Made by a program: the position numbers and the translations under genes
Shown: one piece after another, positions 24,556-33,663 of the stretch
How the letters are laid out: every line of letters begins with the position of its first letter
How positions within the stretch are numbered: position 1 is the stretch's first letter
Source of the DNA: Desulfofustis sp.
GTDB lineage: Bacteria > Desulfobacterota > Desulfobulbia > Desulfobulbales > Desulfocapsaceae
Assembly: GCA_013042475.1 (NCBI GenBank)
Contig: JABDQA010000051.1
Span: forward strand, 1-37,879
Direction: 5' to 3'
DNA length: 37,879 nt
The notes under the pieces: model-generated
Databases searched by the model: none
The model's input: only the letters and a program-made list of their open reading frames with translations
What the model was told of the DNA's origin: nothing

Positions 24556-25872
24556 ATGGTAGAAAAAGTTATCATCATGGGCGCCGCAGGCCGCGACTTC
24601 CACAACTTCAACGTCTATTTCAGGGATAACGAGCGCTATGAGGTGGTCTGCTTCACCGCCACCCAGATTCCCGACATCGACGACCGCCACTATCCGCCGC
24701 AGCTCTCCGGGGCCTTGTATCCAAAAGGGATCCCGGTTAAAAACGATGAAGCCCTAATGGAGATGGTCAGGGACTTCCAGGTCGATCTCGTGGCCTTTTC
24801 GTACAGCGATGTATCACACACCGAGGTCATGCACAAGGCCTCCCAGGTCACCGCGGCCGGGGCCGATTTCATCATTATCGGGGCGCCCTACACCATGCTC
24901 GAATCAACCAAAAAAGTGGTGTCGGTCTGCGCGGTCCGCACCGGATGCGGCAAATCCCAGGCCAGCAGGCAGCTCTTCAGGGTCCTCACTGAGGCGGGAA
25001 AGCGCGTGGTCACGGTTCGCCACCCCATGCCCTACGGCGATCTCACCAAACAGGTGGTGCAGCGCTTTGCCTCCTACGAGGACTTCGATACCCATTCGTG
25101 CACCATCGAAGAGCGCGAAGAATACGAACCAATTGTCGATCTGGGCGGGGTCATCTACGCCGGCGTAGACTACGAAAAAGTGCTCAGGCAGGCCGAAGAG
25201 GAAGCCGACATCATCATCTGGGACGGCGGCAACAACGACACGCCCTTCTTCAAGCCCAATGTCCACGTGGTGGTGCTCGACCCCCATCGGGTGGGGCACG
25301 AAACCACCTACCATCCAGGCGAAACCAATTTGCTGTTGGCCGACGTCGCTCTGATCAACAAGGTGGACAGCGCCGCCCCAGAGGATGTGACAACCCTTGA
25401 GAAAAACATCAGCAGCCGCAATCCCGGCGCCCGTATCGTGCTGGCCAACTCCGAAGTAATCGCAGACGACGCTGAGCGCATCGCCGGAAAACGGGTTCTG
25501 GTCGTGGAGGACGGCCCCACCGTTACCCACGGCGGCATGGAATTCGGCGCCGGCGTCATTGCCGCCACCCGCAGCGACGCGGCAGAGATCGTGGACCCGC
25601 GCAACTATCTCGTGGGAACATTGAAAACGACCTTCGAGACCTACCCGCACATCGACCGAGTGCTGCCGGCCATGGGCTACGGCGAGCGCCAAATAAAAGA
25701 TCTTGAGGCGACCATCAACGGCTGTGACTGCGATCTGGTGGTTTCTGCCACGCCGGTTGATCTGGCAAGGCTGGTGACCGTCGATAAGGAAATTCTGCGG
25801 GTCCGCTACAGCTATTGCGACCACGGCAGCCCCACGCTGGGCGATGTCGTAAAGGAGTTACTCGAACTATGA
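24556..25872 (+). CDS. Cyclic 2,3-diphosphoglycerate-synthetase-like GTPase
   Basis: A 438-residue protein of the predicted-GTPase group that includes archaeal cyclic 2,3-diphosphoglycerate synthetase (COG2403-like). The start reads MVEKVIIMGAAGRDFHNFN. A Rossmann-like N-terminal region is followed by a P-loop (VRTGCGKSQASRQL) at about residue 130, IIWDGGNNDTPF with a Walker-B-like Asp, GETNLLLADVALINKVD and the closing DLVVSATPVDLARL. The bacterial function is not settled: most bacteria do not accumulate cyclic diphosphoglycerate. It is translationally coupled by ATGA overlap to the SagB-type gene. The ribosome binding site is weak. Confidence 0.85.
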   Translation: MVEKVIIMGAAGRDFHNFNVYFRDNERYEVVCFTATQIPDIDDRHYPPQLSGALYPKGIPVKNDEALMEMVRDFQVDLVAFSYSDVSHTEVMHKASQVTAAGADFIIIGAPYTMLESTKKVVSVCAVRTGCGKSQASRQLFRVLTEAGKRVVTVRHPMPYGDLTKQVVQRFASYEDFDTHSCTIEEREEYEPIVDLGGVIYAGVDYEKVLRQAEEEADIIIWDGGNNDTPFFKPNVHVVVLDPHRVGHETTYHPGETNLLLADVALINKVDSAAPEDVTTLEKNISSRNPGARIVLANSEVIADDAERIAGKRVLVVEDGPTVTHGGMEFGAGVIAATRSDAAEIVDPRNYLVGTLKTTFETYPHIDRVLPAMGYGERQIKDLEATINGCDCDLVVSATPVDLARLVTVDKEILRVRYSYCDHGSPTLGDVVKELLEL

Positions 25873-26558
25873 GCTATCATATAGATACCGGATTATCTGG
25901 AGAATCCATGGCTGAAAACGAGAGAAACATCACGCTGCCGCCGCCCAATTTCGACAGCGATTATTCGATTGAAAGAGCACTACTCAACCGCCGTTCAGTG
26001 CGGCGCTACTCCGCCTCGGCGCTCACTCTGGAGGAACTGGCGCAACTGCTCTGGGCCTGCCAGGGAATAAGCAAGGTGGAGAACTGGCAGCTCGGTAATA
26101 AGGACATGCAGACCAACTACCGTACTGCACCGTCGGCAGGCGCCCTCTACCCTCTTGAGGTATACGCGATGGTTAACCGGGTCGAGGGGATGGAGCCGGG
26201 CCTGTATCATTACCTTCCCGGCCCCGGGACGGACAAACACTCCCTCGAAATGGTGCATACCGAGGACCGCTCCGATGATCTCGCCGATGCCGCCCTGCGA
26301 CAGACTTTCGTCACCGAGGCTGCGGCCAATATCGTCATCGGCGGCGTGGTCGGGCGCATGGCCGTCAAGTATGGACGCAGGGCGCGGCTCTATGTCGTAC
26401 TGGAGGTCGGGCATGCCGCCCAGAATCTGTGCCTCCAGGCGCAGAGTTTGAACATCGGGGCCGTGCCGATCGGCGCTTTTGTGGACGAGGATGTGCGTAG
26501 ATTGATCGGCGAGGAAGTGGAGCCATTTTACATCATCACCGTCGGAAAAATCGGTTAG
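25869..26558 (+). CDS. SagB/ThcOx-type FMN dehydrogenase (nitroreductase fold)
   Basis: About 229 residues from ATG at 25869, which overlaps the upstream stop. An internal ATG at 25908 with GGAG five bases upstream is an equally plausible start and fits the domain start better. The nitroreductase fold is shown by ALLNRRSVRRYSASALTLEE, LAQLLWACQGI, YRTAPSAGALYPLEVYAMV, GLYHYLPG, VLEVGHAAQNLCLQAQSLNI and GAVPIGAFVDEDV. SagB-like members dehydrogenate azolines in peptide toxins, but most free-standing copies are of unknown substrate. No precursor peptide or cyclodehydratase gene is nearby. Confidence 0.9.
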   Translation: MSYHIDTGLSGESMAENERNITLPPPNFDSDYSIERALLNRRSVRRYSASALTLEELAQLLWACQGISKVENWQLGNKDMQTNYRTAPSAGALYPLEVYAMVNRVEGMEPGLYHYLPGPGTDKHSLEMVHTEDRSDDLADAALRQTFVTEAAANIVIGGVVGRMAVKYGRRARLYVVLEVGHAAQNLCLQAQSLNIGAVPIGAFVDEDVRRLIGEEVEPFYIITVGKIG

Positions 26559-26671
26559 TTGTCACGGAGGCGCACTCCACTGACGTCAAAATAAGGCACA
26601 TCAGATAATGCATCATACCGTTAGGGTCCGGGGCGTGCCAAAACCTCCTACCCCTCACATCTGAGCAGGCC

Positions 26672-27076
26672 ATGGAATCGTTCTATCCGATTGCTGCCGA
26701 TGCGATTCTGGTCGTCCACTTCGCCTTTATCATCTATGTCGTCGGCGGGCAGCTCTGCGTGATTGCCGGCTACTTCAGAAAGTGGTGCTGGGTGCGCAAC
26801 CTCGCCTTCCGCGTCTGTCATCTCCTTGCCATAGGAGTCGTCGTGGCCCAGGCCTGGCTCGGTCGCTACTGCCCTTTGACCATCTGGGAAAGCAGGCTCC
26901 GCCAGGCGGCGGGCCAGCCTGCCTACCAGGGGAGCTTCGTCCAGGAATGGGTTGGAAAATTGATCTACTACGACGCTCCGCTCTGGGTATTCGCCATAAT
27001 CTATTCGCTCTTCGGCGCCCTGGTCCTGGCCAGTTGGATCTGGGTAAAACCAAGATCATTAACCTCTTTAGAGTAA
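26672..27076 (+). CDS. DUF2784 membrane protein
   Basis: A 134-residue integral membrane protein with four hydrophobic segments (about residues 8-30, 45-62, 98-122 and part of the connecting helices). The blocks LAIGVVVAQAWLGRYCPLT and IWESRLRQ, a central G-Y pattern (GQPAYQGSF) and KLIYYDAPLWVFAIIY match the DUF2784 family. Cys in GRYCPLT is conserved in the family. Function unknown. It starts 113 bases after the SagB-like gene, and its end is followed directly by a MITE-like element. Confidence 0.85.
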   Translation: MESFYPIAADAILVVHFAFIIYVVGGQLCVIAGYFRKWCWVRNLAFRVCHLLAIGVVVAQAWLGRYCPLTIWESRLRQAAGQPAYQGSFVQEWVGKLIYYDAPLWVFAIIYSLFGALVLASWIWVKPRSLTSLE

Positions 27077-27080
27077 GACA

Positions 27081-27185
27081 GCTTAACGTTCACGATTTGA
27101 GACGGCCTGTGCGGCAGGAAAACTTGTGGCAGGCCGTATCGAATCGCCCGCCGGGTGAAAATCTTTTTGTTAATGAGCGTTAAGC
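27081..27185. mobile_element. 105-bp MITE-like element with terminal inverted repeats
   Basis: The ends are GCTTAACGTTCA (27081-27092) and TGAGCGTTAAGC (27174-27185), inverted repeats matching at 11 of 12 positions. Inside is a strong hairpin with 17-base arms (27093-27109 and 27130-27146) matching at 15 of 17. It carries no coding sequence and sits five bases after a stop codon. I see no clear target-site duplication. It could instead be a large transcription-terminating structure. Confidence 0.45.
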
Positions 27186-27264
27186 CGGTCATTGACGCAC
27201 TCCCCGTTGTGGTATTCACCGATTGAATAATTATTTTAAGCAGAGTGCAACTCAGCGATGAATT

Positions 27265-27999
27265 ATGCGGATCATGACCCTCAACATGCGCTATGGATCT
27301 GGCGCCGAGAAACTGGGCGACCCCGGCTACGACCTGCCCACCTCACCCGGGAAACTGCAGGCCATTGCCGCGGCCATAAAGAGCGTGGAGCCGGACATCG
27401 TCGCACTGCAGGAGGTAAGGAACCAGCTCCAGGCGGAAAATCTTGCCCGGCTTGCCGGCCTGAATTCAGTCTATGTCTCGCATCCCCTCGGCTACCGCCT
27501 GCTCTTCTTCGAGTGGGGGCTGGCTTTTCTCTATCGGGTGGACCTGGCCGAGACCGCCAGCCGGTCCGTGCTCATCGACCGCACCTCGGGCGTCGGCAGA
27601 ACCGGGTTGATATGCCGGGTTTCCTTCGGCGTAGAGATGGCAACTTTCATCAACGTGCATCTCGATCACGACCACAAGGAGACGCAGATAGAAAATATCC
27701 TGCGGCTCCTCAAACAGTGGCCGACACCGCTCTGTCTGCTCGGCGATTTCAACCTCGCGCCCGATGATTCTCTGCTTAATCCGCTCCAGGAATTTGTCGC
27801 CGACTCCTGCCTGCTGGCCGATTCTTCACTATCCCGAGAAGCCGTGGCCGCGGGAACACTGCTGAACAAGGTGAGCCGCAGAGACTATATCTGGGTGGAC
27901 CGGAACAAATTCAACGTGCAAGAGGCGGGCCTGCTTGCCGAGCCCTATCGCATGATTTCCGATCATGTCGGCTACTGGGCCGACATCGACCTCAAATGA
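27265..27999 (+). CDS. Endonuclease/exonuclease/phosphatase (EEP) family hydrolase
   Basis: A 244-residue metal-dependent phosphodiesterase-fold protein. Landmark residues are in order: TLNMRYG, DIVALQEVR (metal-binding Glu), SHPLGYRLLFFEWG, FINVHLDHD (catalytic His), LLGDFNLAP (Asp/Asn) and ISDHVGYWADI (final Asp-His). No signal peptide or membrane segment is seen, so it probably acts in the cytoplasm. Substrates in this superfamily range from DNA to phospholipids, and the short length gives no extra domain to decide. The start has a weak ribosome binding site. Confidence 0.88.
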   Translation: MRIMTLNMRYGSGAEKLGDPGYDLPTSPGKLQAIAAAIKSVEPDIVALQEVRNQLQAENLARLAGLNSVYVSHPLGYRLLFFEWGLAFLYRVDLAETASRSVLIDRTSGVGRTGLICRVSFGVEMATFINVHLDHDHKETQIENILRLLKQWPTPLCLLGDFNLAPDDSLLNPLQEFVADSCLLADSSLSREAVAAGTLLNKVSRRDYIWVDRNKFNVQEAGLLAEPYRMISDHVGYWADIDLK

Positions 28000-28009
28000 G
28001 CTGAGACCC

Positions 28010-28040
28010 TTCGGGGACGCAATTTAATGGCGTCCCCGAA
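28010..28040. repeat. REP-like palindromic repeat, copy B
   Basis: A perfect 11-bp stem (TTCGGGGACGC at 28010-28020 with GCGTCCCCGAA at 28030-28040) and the loop AATTTAATG, preceded by TGAGACC. It lies ten bases past the stop of the EEP gene and could also stop or stabilise its transcript, but there is no U-run. Confidence 0.65.
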
Positions 28041-28142
28041 ACCAACATTTTGATGCCAAAATCTTCTTGTTTTTCCTCAACTATCAGCGAAACTGGTGTA
28101 CAATGATGGTAGATCTGGAATCAAAAAGACTGTGTACTTAAA

Positions 28143-28182
28143 TGAGACCGGCGGAGACGCAATTCAATTGTGTCCTCATTGA
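28143..28182. repeat. REP-like palindromic repeat, copy C
   Basis: TGAGACC, then GGAGACGCAATTCAATTG and TGTCCTCA, has the same flank and AATT-centred palindrome as copy B (28010-28040), from which it is separated by about 100 bases. The arms are less perfect. It lies 66 bases before the murI start. Confidence 0.55.
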
Positions 28183-28247
28183 CACGACGTGGCGCATATG
28201 ACACAAAAAGCCCGTCCTGTAATTTTATTTCGCTAGTCAAACCGAGT

Positions 28248-29075
28248 ATGATGAAGGGGCCCATAGGAGTTTTCGATTCAGGCTACGGCGGGCTCACCGT
28301 TCTTAAGGAGCTGATCAAGGCGCTGCCCGGCTACGATTTCCTCTACCTGGGGGACAACGCCAGGACACCTTACGGCACCCGTTCATTCAACGTGGTCTAC
28401 CAGTATTCGTTGCAGGCGGTTAAATATCTTCTCAATCAGCACTGCCCGCTGGTAATCCTGGCTTGCAACACCGCCTCCGCCAAAGCGCTCAAAAATATCC
28501 AGGTGCTGGACCTGCCCCATATCGGCCCGGACCGGCGCGTGCTCGGGGTCATTCGACCGAGTGTCGAGAAAGCTGCCGAGATCACCAGAAACGGGCAAGT
28601 CGGGGTGCTGGGCACGGTGGGTACAGTGGTCTCCGAATCGTACCCGATCGAGCTTGAGAAATGGTCCGGCGGACGGATTGTCTCCACGGTTCAGGAGGCC
28701 TGCCCCATGTGGGTGCCCATTGTCGAGAACAACGAAATCGGCTCCGAGGGGGCCGATTTTTTCATCAAAAAGAACATCGACAATATTCTGAGCAAAGACC
28801 GCGAGCTGGACACCCTGATCCTGGGCTGCACCCACTACCCGCTGTTGATCGAGGTTATTAGAAAACATCTGCCGCCCCATATCGAGATTCTTGAACAGGG
28901 GAGGATCGTCTCCGAAAAGCTGGTCGACTACCTGAAGAAAAAGTCCGACCTGGCCCAGCGCCTCAGCAGAAATGGTGAAACCCTGTTCCGCACCACCGAA
29001 TATCCCGATGTGTTCGAATCCAAGGCCGCCCTGTTCATGGGCCACCCCGTAAAGGCGGAGAACGTCCACCTCTGA
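28248..29075 (+). CDS. murI: Glutamate racemase
   Basis: A 275-residue racemase producing D-glutamate for peptidoglycan. ATG at 28248 is chosen because the protein then opens MMKGPIGVFDSGYGGLTVL, the family start; the next ATG at 28251 is equally possible and the longer frame from 28170 crosses a repeat. Both catalytic Cys regions are present: VILACNTASAKAL (first Cys) and LILGCTHYPLLIEV (second Cys). DSGYGG and YLGDNARTPYG are also intact. It converges with the thioredoxin-domain gene, seven bases between stops. Confidence 0.96.
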   Translation: MMKGPIGVFDSGYGGLTVLKELIKALPGYDFLYLGDNARTPYGTRSFNVVYQYSLQAVKYLLNQHCPLVILACNTASAKALKNIQVLDLPHIGPDRRVLGVIRPSVEKAAEITRNGQVGVLGTVGTVVSESYPIELEKWSGGRIVSTVQEACPMWVPIVENNEIGSEGADFFIKKNIDNILSKDRELDTLILGCTHYPLLIEVIRKHLPPHIEILEQGRIVSEKLVDYLKKKSDLAQRLSRNGETLFRTTEYPDVFESKAALFMGHPVKAENVHL

Positions 29076-29082
29076 GAATTCC

Positions 29083-31335
29083 CTACCCTTCTTTTCCGCT
29101 TCCGGCGAGCTGCCGCTTGAGATCTGCCGGTTCGGTGACCGGCAGCTTACAGACGAAATTCCTGCAGACATAGGCGGCCGCCTTGCCTTCAACCGGAGTG
29201 ACCGTCTGCATGAACTCCTGATGGCTCCCCAAAAACTCTTGGTTCTTCCCACCGTCGGCCAGCATTACCAGCCGAGCGGGGTCGTAGTGGTGATGCACGA
29301 TGGCCAGCAATGCGTCGGTATCCTTACTGCCGGGCGTACCGGCGACGACCACCTGGCTCGATTTGGCGTTAATCTGCCGCCAGGCGGTCAACATCAGCGG
29401 TGAGGCCGTCGGGTAGCGGTTGATCGAATCGGCAAATGATTCGATGAGGCTTCCGCCCCGCTTCCGCCACTCGCTGTTGTTGTAGAACTGGCTGAGGCGC
29501 AGCAGGTTGTAGGCCGCCACCGAATTGCCGGACGGTTCGGCCCCGTCGTGACCTTCGCGCATCCGGACCTTAAGCGTGGGGTCCTCGACGCTGTCGTAGA
29601 AAAAGGAGTCCTCTTCGTTCCAGAACAGTTCCATCTGAGTCTCGGTCAATTCCTTCGACCACTCGAGCCAGCGGGGAACGTGGCTTGCCTGGTAGAGTTC
29701 GAGCAGACCGGACACCAGGAAGGCATAGTCGTCGAGCTGCCCCGCCAGACCCGCCGTGCCGTTTCTGTAGCGGCGCTTCAGGGTGCGGGGCTGTTCATCG
29801 TAGAGATGCTCTTTGATGAATTCTGCGGTCCGGGCGGCGGCTTCCAGGTAGTCCGATTCCTGCAGGATCGCTCCACCCCGGGCCAGGGCCCCGATCACCA
29901 TGCCGTTCCAGGCGGTGAGTATCTTGTCGTCAAGATGCGGCCGCCTGCGTTGGTCCCGCTCCCGCATTAGTTTCTCCCGTGATTCCTCCAGGCTCCGAAC
30001 AACCTGATCAACATCCATCTTCAATGCTGCGGCCGTCTGCTCAACATCGTGCTGCCTGGCCAGGATATTGAGCCCGGTAAATTCGTGGTGAGGATCCTGC
30101 TCAACGTTGCCGTTCTCCTCCACCCCGTAGCTGTGGATGAATATCTCGGCAGCCGGGGACCCCAGCAGCTCCCGCACATGCTCACGGCTCCATAAATAAA
30201 AGGCGCCCTCGCTGTGTTCTCCCTCTTTGTAAGGGTTGTCGCTGTCGGCATCCTCGGCCGAATAAAAGCCCCCGGCGGGGTCGCGCATATCGCGGAGCAG
30301 ATAGGTGAAAATATCCCGGGCAGTGTCCGCATATGCTGGATCACCGGTGATCTGGTAGGCATCGAGATAGGAGTTGGCGAGTTGGGCCTGATCGTAGAGC
30401 ATCTTTTCAAAGTGGGGGACGAACCAGTGCTGATCCACCGAGTAGCGGTGAAACCCGCCGCCCAGTTGATCGTGCATACCACCGGCGGCCATCTCGTCGA
30501 GGGTGTGCAGCGCCATATCCCTGGCCCGGTCGAGTCCTTTGGCATGGTAGCGGTCGAACATCAAGCTCAGTACCACCGGCCGGGGAAACTTCGGCGCCTT
30601 GCCGAAGCCTCCATAGGTGCTGTCGTAGCTCTGCGCTATCTGGTCGTAGCCTTTGTCGATAGCATCGCGTCCTATCGGGCCCTCGGAGTCCCGGGCGCTG
30701 CTCTCGAGCGCCTCGACCAACCGCGCCGCCGCCTGGTCTATATCACCTTTTTTCTCACCCCAGGCCTTGTGGATGGCGTGCAGCAATTCGGTGAAGCTGG
30801 GCAAGTTGTAGGAGGCCTTGGGCGGAAAGTAGGTGCCGGCGTAAAACGGGCTCCCGTCGGGCAGCAGGAACACCGACATGGGCCAGCCACCGCCGCCGCT
30901 GATCGCCTGGGTCGCGGCCATGTACATCTGGTCGATATCGGGCCGCTCCTCGCGGTCCACCTTGATGGAGACGAACCATTCGTTCAACACCCTGGCGACT
31001 TCTACGTCTTCGAACGACTCGTCGGCCATGACGTGGCACCAGTGGCAGGTGGAGTAGCCGATGGACAGAAACACGGGCTTGTTCTCCTCCCGCGTCCGGG
31101 CGAAGGCTTCCTCTCCCCACGGGTACCAGTCCACCGGGTTGAATGCATGCTGGAGGAGATACGGGCTCTGCTCGTCTTTGAGCCGGTTGGGCGTCTCCCC
31201 GGCGGCCAGCCGGCGCTCGATTTCCTGCTGAATCTTGTTTTCTGTTTCCCGGGACAGAGCCGGCGGTACGGCAAAAACGGTCAGGACCCCGGCTAAGCCG
31301 GCAAAAAGCAGCGTATACATGGACAGCGCATACAT
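29083..31335 (-). CDS. Thioredoxin-domain (DUF255/YyaL, SSP411-like) protein
   Basis: A 750-residue protein with start at 31335 behind AGGAGGG; the longer frame from 31401 is rejected. An N-terminal signal peptide ([20 protein letters not shown]) predicts export. The thioredoxin-like DUF255 domain opens [21 protein letters not shown] and carries the CxxC motif in [17 protein letters not shown]. The rest is an (alpha/alpha)6 barrel of the kind seen in glycosidases and epimerases ([20 protein letters not shown], then [19 protein letters not shown] and [20 protein letters not shown]). The biochemical role of this family is not established. A secreted copy could act in periplasmic disulfide handling. 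It has no operon partner. Confidence 0.93.
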   Translation of the reverse strand: MYALSMYTLLFAGLAGVLTVFAVPPALSRETENKIQQEIERRLAAGETPNRLKDEQSPYLLQHAFNPVDWYPWGEEAFARTREENKPVFLSIGYSTCHWCHVMADESFEDVEVARVLNEWFVSIKVDREERPDIDQMYMAATQAISGGGGWPMSVFLLPDGSPFYAGTYFPPKASYNLPSFTELLHAIHKAWGEKKGDIDQAAARLVEALESSARDSEGPIGRDAIDKGYDQIAQSYDSTYGGFGKAPKFPRPVVLSLMFDRYHAKGLDRARDMALHTLDEMAAGGMHDQLGGGFHRYSVDQHWFVPHFEKMLYDQAQLANSYLDAYQITGDPAYADTARDIFTYLLRDMRDPAGGFYSAEDADSDNPYKEGEHSEGAFYLWSREHVRELLGSPAAEIFIHSYGVEENGNVEQDPHHEFTGLNILARQHDVEQTAAALKMDVDQVVRSLEESREKLMRERDQRRRPHLDDKILTAWNGMVIGALARGGAILQESDYLEAAARTAEFIKEHLYDEQPRTLKRRYRNGTAGLAGQLDDYAFLVSGLLELYQASHVPRWLEWSKELTETQMELFWNEEDSFFYDSVEDPTLKVRMREGHDGAEPSGNSVAAYNLLRLSQFYNNSEWRKRGGSLIESFADSINRYPTASPLMLTAWRQINAKSSQVVVAGTPGSKDTDALLAIVHHHYDPARLVMLADGGKNQEFLGSHQEFMQTVTPVEGKAAAYVCRNFVCKLPVTEPADLKRQLAGSGKEG

Positions 31336-31508
31336 GGAACCCTCCTGCAGCAGAATGATTACTACTACAAAGTGGGGGTTAAGCAGGGCTATGTCAATCA
31401 ATGGGGTGGCGGTGAGCGATCAGCTAGAAGCAGAATCACTGCTAGTATCACCAGTTTAACTGCAGAGGATGGGCGGAAACCGCAGCCCGGTGCGGTTCCT
31501 AAATGCTC

Positions 31509-33638
31509 TTAAAATTCTCTAGGAAATCTCACCGAAAATACCACGCCTTCCCGTCCGTCCTGCAGGTTGTCCGCACTCAGCGCGCCGCCGTGGTAGTCGA
31601 TGATGGTTTTGGCGACGTAAAGACCCAGTCCCAGGTGAGGGTTAGTATCCTTCGATACCCGGCTGGAAACCATGTAGCCGAAGACCCGGTGACGGATGGC
31701 CGGGTCCAAGGTGGCCCCCTGGTTGACGATCTTCAGGGTTGTCCAGTTGCCGAAATGATCCAGCGATAGCTCGATGACCGTTCCGGGCGCGTGATACGAC
31801 ACCGCATTTTCGATGAGCTTGTCCAGGGCCTGGAGCAACCGGTCGACATCGCCCCTGATCTTGACGGGCCGGTTCGGCTTCTTATTGCTGAACTCCACCC
31901 CGGGAAAGGCCTCGCGCCAGACGAAGTCGAGCCATTTCGACAGCGCCTCCCCGAAGTCGATCACCTCCATCTGCTCGTGCGACAGCGATGCCTTCAGGGT
32001 CGCCCCCTCGCGAATGGCGGTCAGAAGCTCGTGCAGCCGCTGGGAATTATGCTTAGCCCCATCGAGGTATTCGAGGATCCGGGGATGCTCGTCACCCAGC
32101 TCTTCCTCGATATTTTTCAGCGAAGCGGCGACGCCGGCCAGCGGGGTGCGCATCTCGTGCTCGAGGTTGTCCGCCATCTTCTCCCGGTGGTCGATCTGCT
32201 CCTGGAGCTGATTGAGCATGCGCTCCAAGGTGCGGCCGAGGTCGCCGATCTCGTCCTGCGCCCCCGTTTTGGTAATCGCGTTTTGTATCTGGCCGTTTTC
32301 GGTGAGCGAGGCATCGGCCTGATCCCGCAGCGTTCTGATCCGTGTGGAAATAATCAAGGCGAAGACGAAAAGCGCCCCGCCGCCGATTAGAAAAGCGATG
32401 ATCGACACCGACACGGTCTCCTCGATTAATTTATTGCTCAGTGACAGGATCGAGTTGGTCGTCTGCTCGACAACCACCACGGCCACCACCTCGTCCCCGT
32501 CATAGACCGGGGTAATCGCGGCCATCACCTCGGCAAGGCCTGTCTCGATCCGGTATCTGACGATGGAACTTCTGCCCTCAAACCCCTCCTCGAGTCCCTG
32601 CAGGTCAATCTCGGTTGGCTGCGAGGCCGAATCCTCGATATCGGTGGAAAAGGAATTGGTAAAAAAGCGGAACACCGGCTGGAACAGGCCATGCACGCCG
32701 ATGAGCAGCCTGTCCAGGAAATTATCCGAGGCCGGCAGCGACTCTCCCGCATCCTGCAGACCGCCGACCTCGGCCCGAACCCGCCGGTTGCGATCGACCA
32801 CCCTTATGCGGGCGTAGGGGCGGTCCAGCGATTCCAGGATCTCCTCGGTGGCGCTCGAGGTCGAGAGCAGCAGCCCCAGTTCTTCATCCGCCGTACCGAT
32901 GACCGCCTCGATCTTTCCGCTCTCGGCGGCGTCCACATCGGCCACGGCAAAGGCCAGCTTGTCGCCCAGCATTTCGGCGTCGATACGCACCTCGAGCATA
33001 TAGCCCTGGTCGGTCTCGTTCCACATGCCGATAATCCTGCTCTCGGCGGGTGGATCGACAAAGGCGTTGAGCGGCTTGAGCACGCCGATCACCAGGCCCG
33101 GCCCGCGGGGGGCGAGGATATAGGTTTGCTGAAAGCCGTGCTTTCCGATCACCACCTGCAGGTGATCGGAGCCGTCAAAATCGAGCAGGTTGTCGCCCTG
33201 GTACACCAGCCGGTTGTCCACGACGTCAAAAAGCACATAGAGAAAACCGTCCTGTTTACCGGCGATGTAGCGAAAGCTCAGGCTGTCGGGGTCGAAATCG
33301 GGATTCCCTTCGAGCAGGTGCTCCCGCCCGTACTCCTTGGCCTTGGCATACTCGGGCAGCCAGTCGGTAATTTCATGATCGGCGATCTTGATGGTGTTTG
33401 ACAATTGAAACAGGTAGAGGTCGCTGTCCTGCTGCAGGGAGTGGAAACCTTCGCTGACAAAAAGCTCGGCGCGATTGTTGAGCGCCGTGGCCACCGCCGT
33501 GGCGGTCAGGTTGAGCGTGTCCTCCTGGCTGGCCAGCAAACTGGCCTTGAGGCTGCTGTTGAAGCGCATGCCCAGAAGCGGGATGATGAGCAGCAGCAGG
33601 GAGACCAGCAGCAGTTTTACTCGGAGAGGTGCACGCAT
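31509..33638 (-). CDS. Sensor histidine kinase of a dedicated sortase-type system
   Basis: A 709-residue kinase. Membrane segments at residues 5-24 and about 400-425 flank a large periplasmic sensor region. A HAMP-like linker (RTLRDQADASLTENGQIQNA) and the dimerisation helix with the phosphorylated His in NLEHEMRTPLAG (about residue 494) follow. The ATPase domain has an N box (LDKLIENAVSYHAPG) and G2 box (HLGLGLYVAKTIIDYHGG), but the usual DxGxG is NQGAT. The layout and 709-residue length match, from memory, the kinase of proteobacterial dedicated sortase systems (TIGR03785). It is the second gene of an operon with the regulator, 25 bases downstream of it, and is divergent from the VIT/vWA gene. 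Confidence 0.88.
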   Translation of the reverse strand: MRAPLRVKLLLVSLLLLIIPLLGMRFNSSLKASLLASQEDTLNLTATAVATALNNRAELFVSEGFHSLQQDSDLYLFQLSNTIKIADHEITDWLPEYAKAKEYGREHLLEGNPDFDPDSLSFRYIAGKQDGFLYVLFDVVDNRLVYQGDNLLDFDGSDHLQVVIGKHGFQQTYILAPRGPGLVIGVLKPLNAFVDPPAESRIIGMWNETDQGYMLEVRIDAEMLGDKLAFAVADVDAAESGKIEAVIGTADEELGLLLSTSSATEEILESLDRPYARIRVVDRNRRVRAEVGGLQDAGESLPASDNFLDRLLIGVHGLFQPVFRFFTNSFSTDIEDSASQPTEIDLQGLEEGFEGRSSIVRYRIETGLAEVMAAITPVYDGDEVVAVVVVEQTTNSILSLSNKLIEETVSVSIIAFLIGGGALFVFALIISTRIRTLRDQADASLTENGQIQNAITKTGAQDEIGDLGRTLERMLNQLQEQIDHREKMADNLEHEMRTPLAGVAASLKNIEEELGDEHPRILEYLDGAKHNSQRLHELLTAIREGATLKASLSHEQMEVIDFGEALSKWLDFVWREAFPGVEFSNKKPNRPVKIRGDVDRLLQALDKLIENAVSYHAPGTVIELSLDHFGNWTTLKIVNQGATLDPAIRHRVFGYMVSSRVSKDTNPHLGLGLYVAKTIIDYHGGALSADNLQDGREGVVFSVRFPREF

Positions 33639-33663
33639 CAGTAAAGCCGTTTACGCCGTATTT

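Noticed and set aside
24904-25824. 306-codon minus-strand open frame
   Set aside because: Antisense to the GTPase-like gene, which has clear motifs on the plus strand.
30214-31296. 360-codon plus-strand open frame
   Set aside because: Antisense to the well-supported DUF255 protein; a by-product of codon bias in GC-rich coding sequence.
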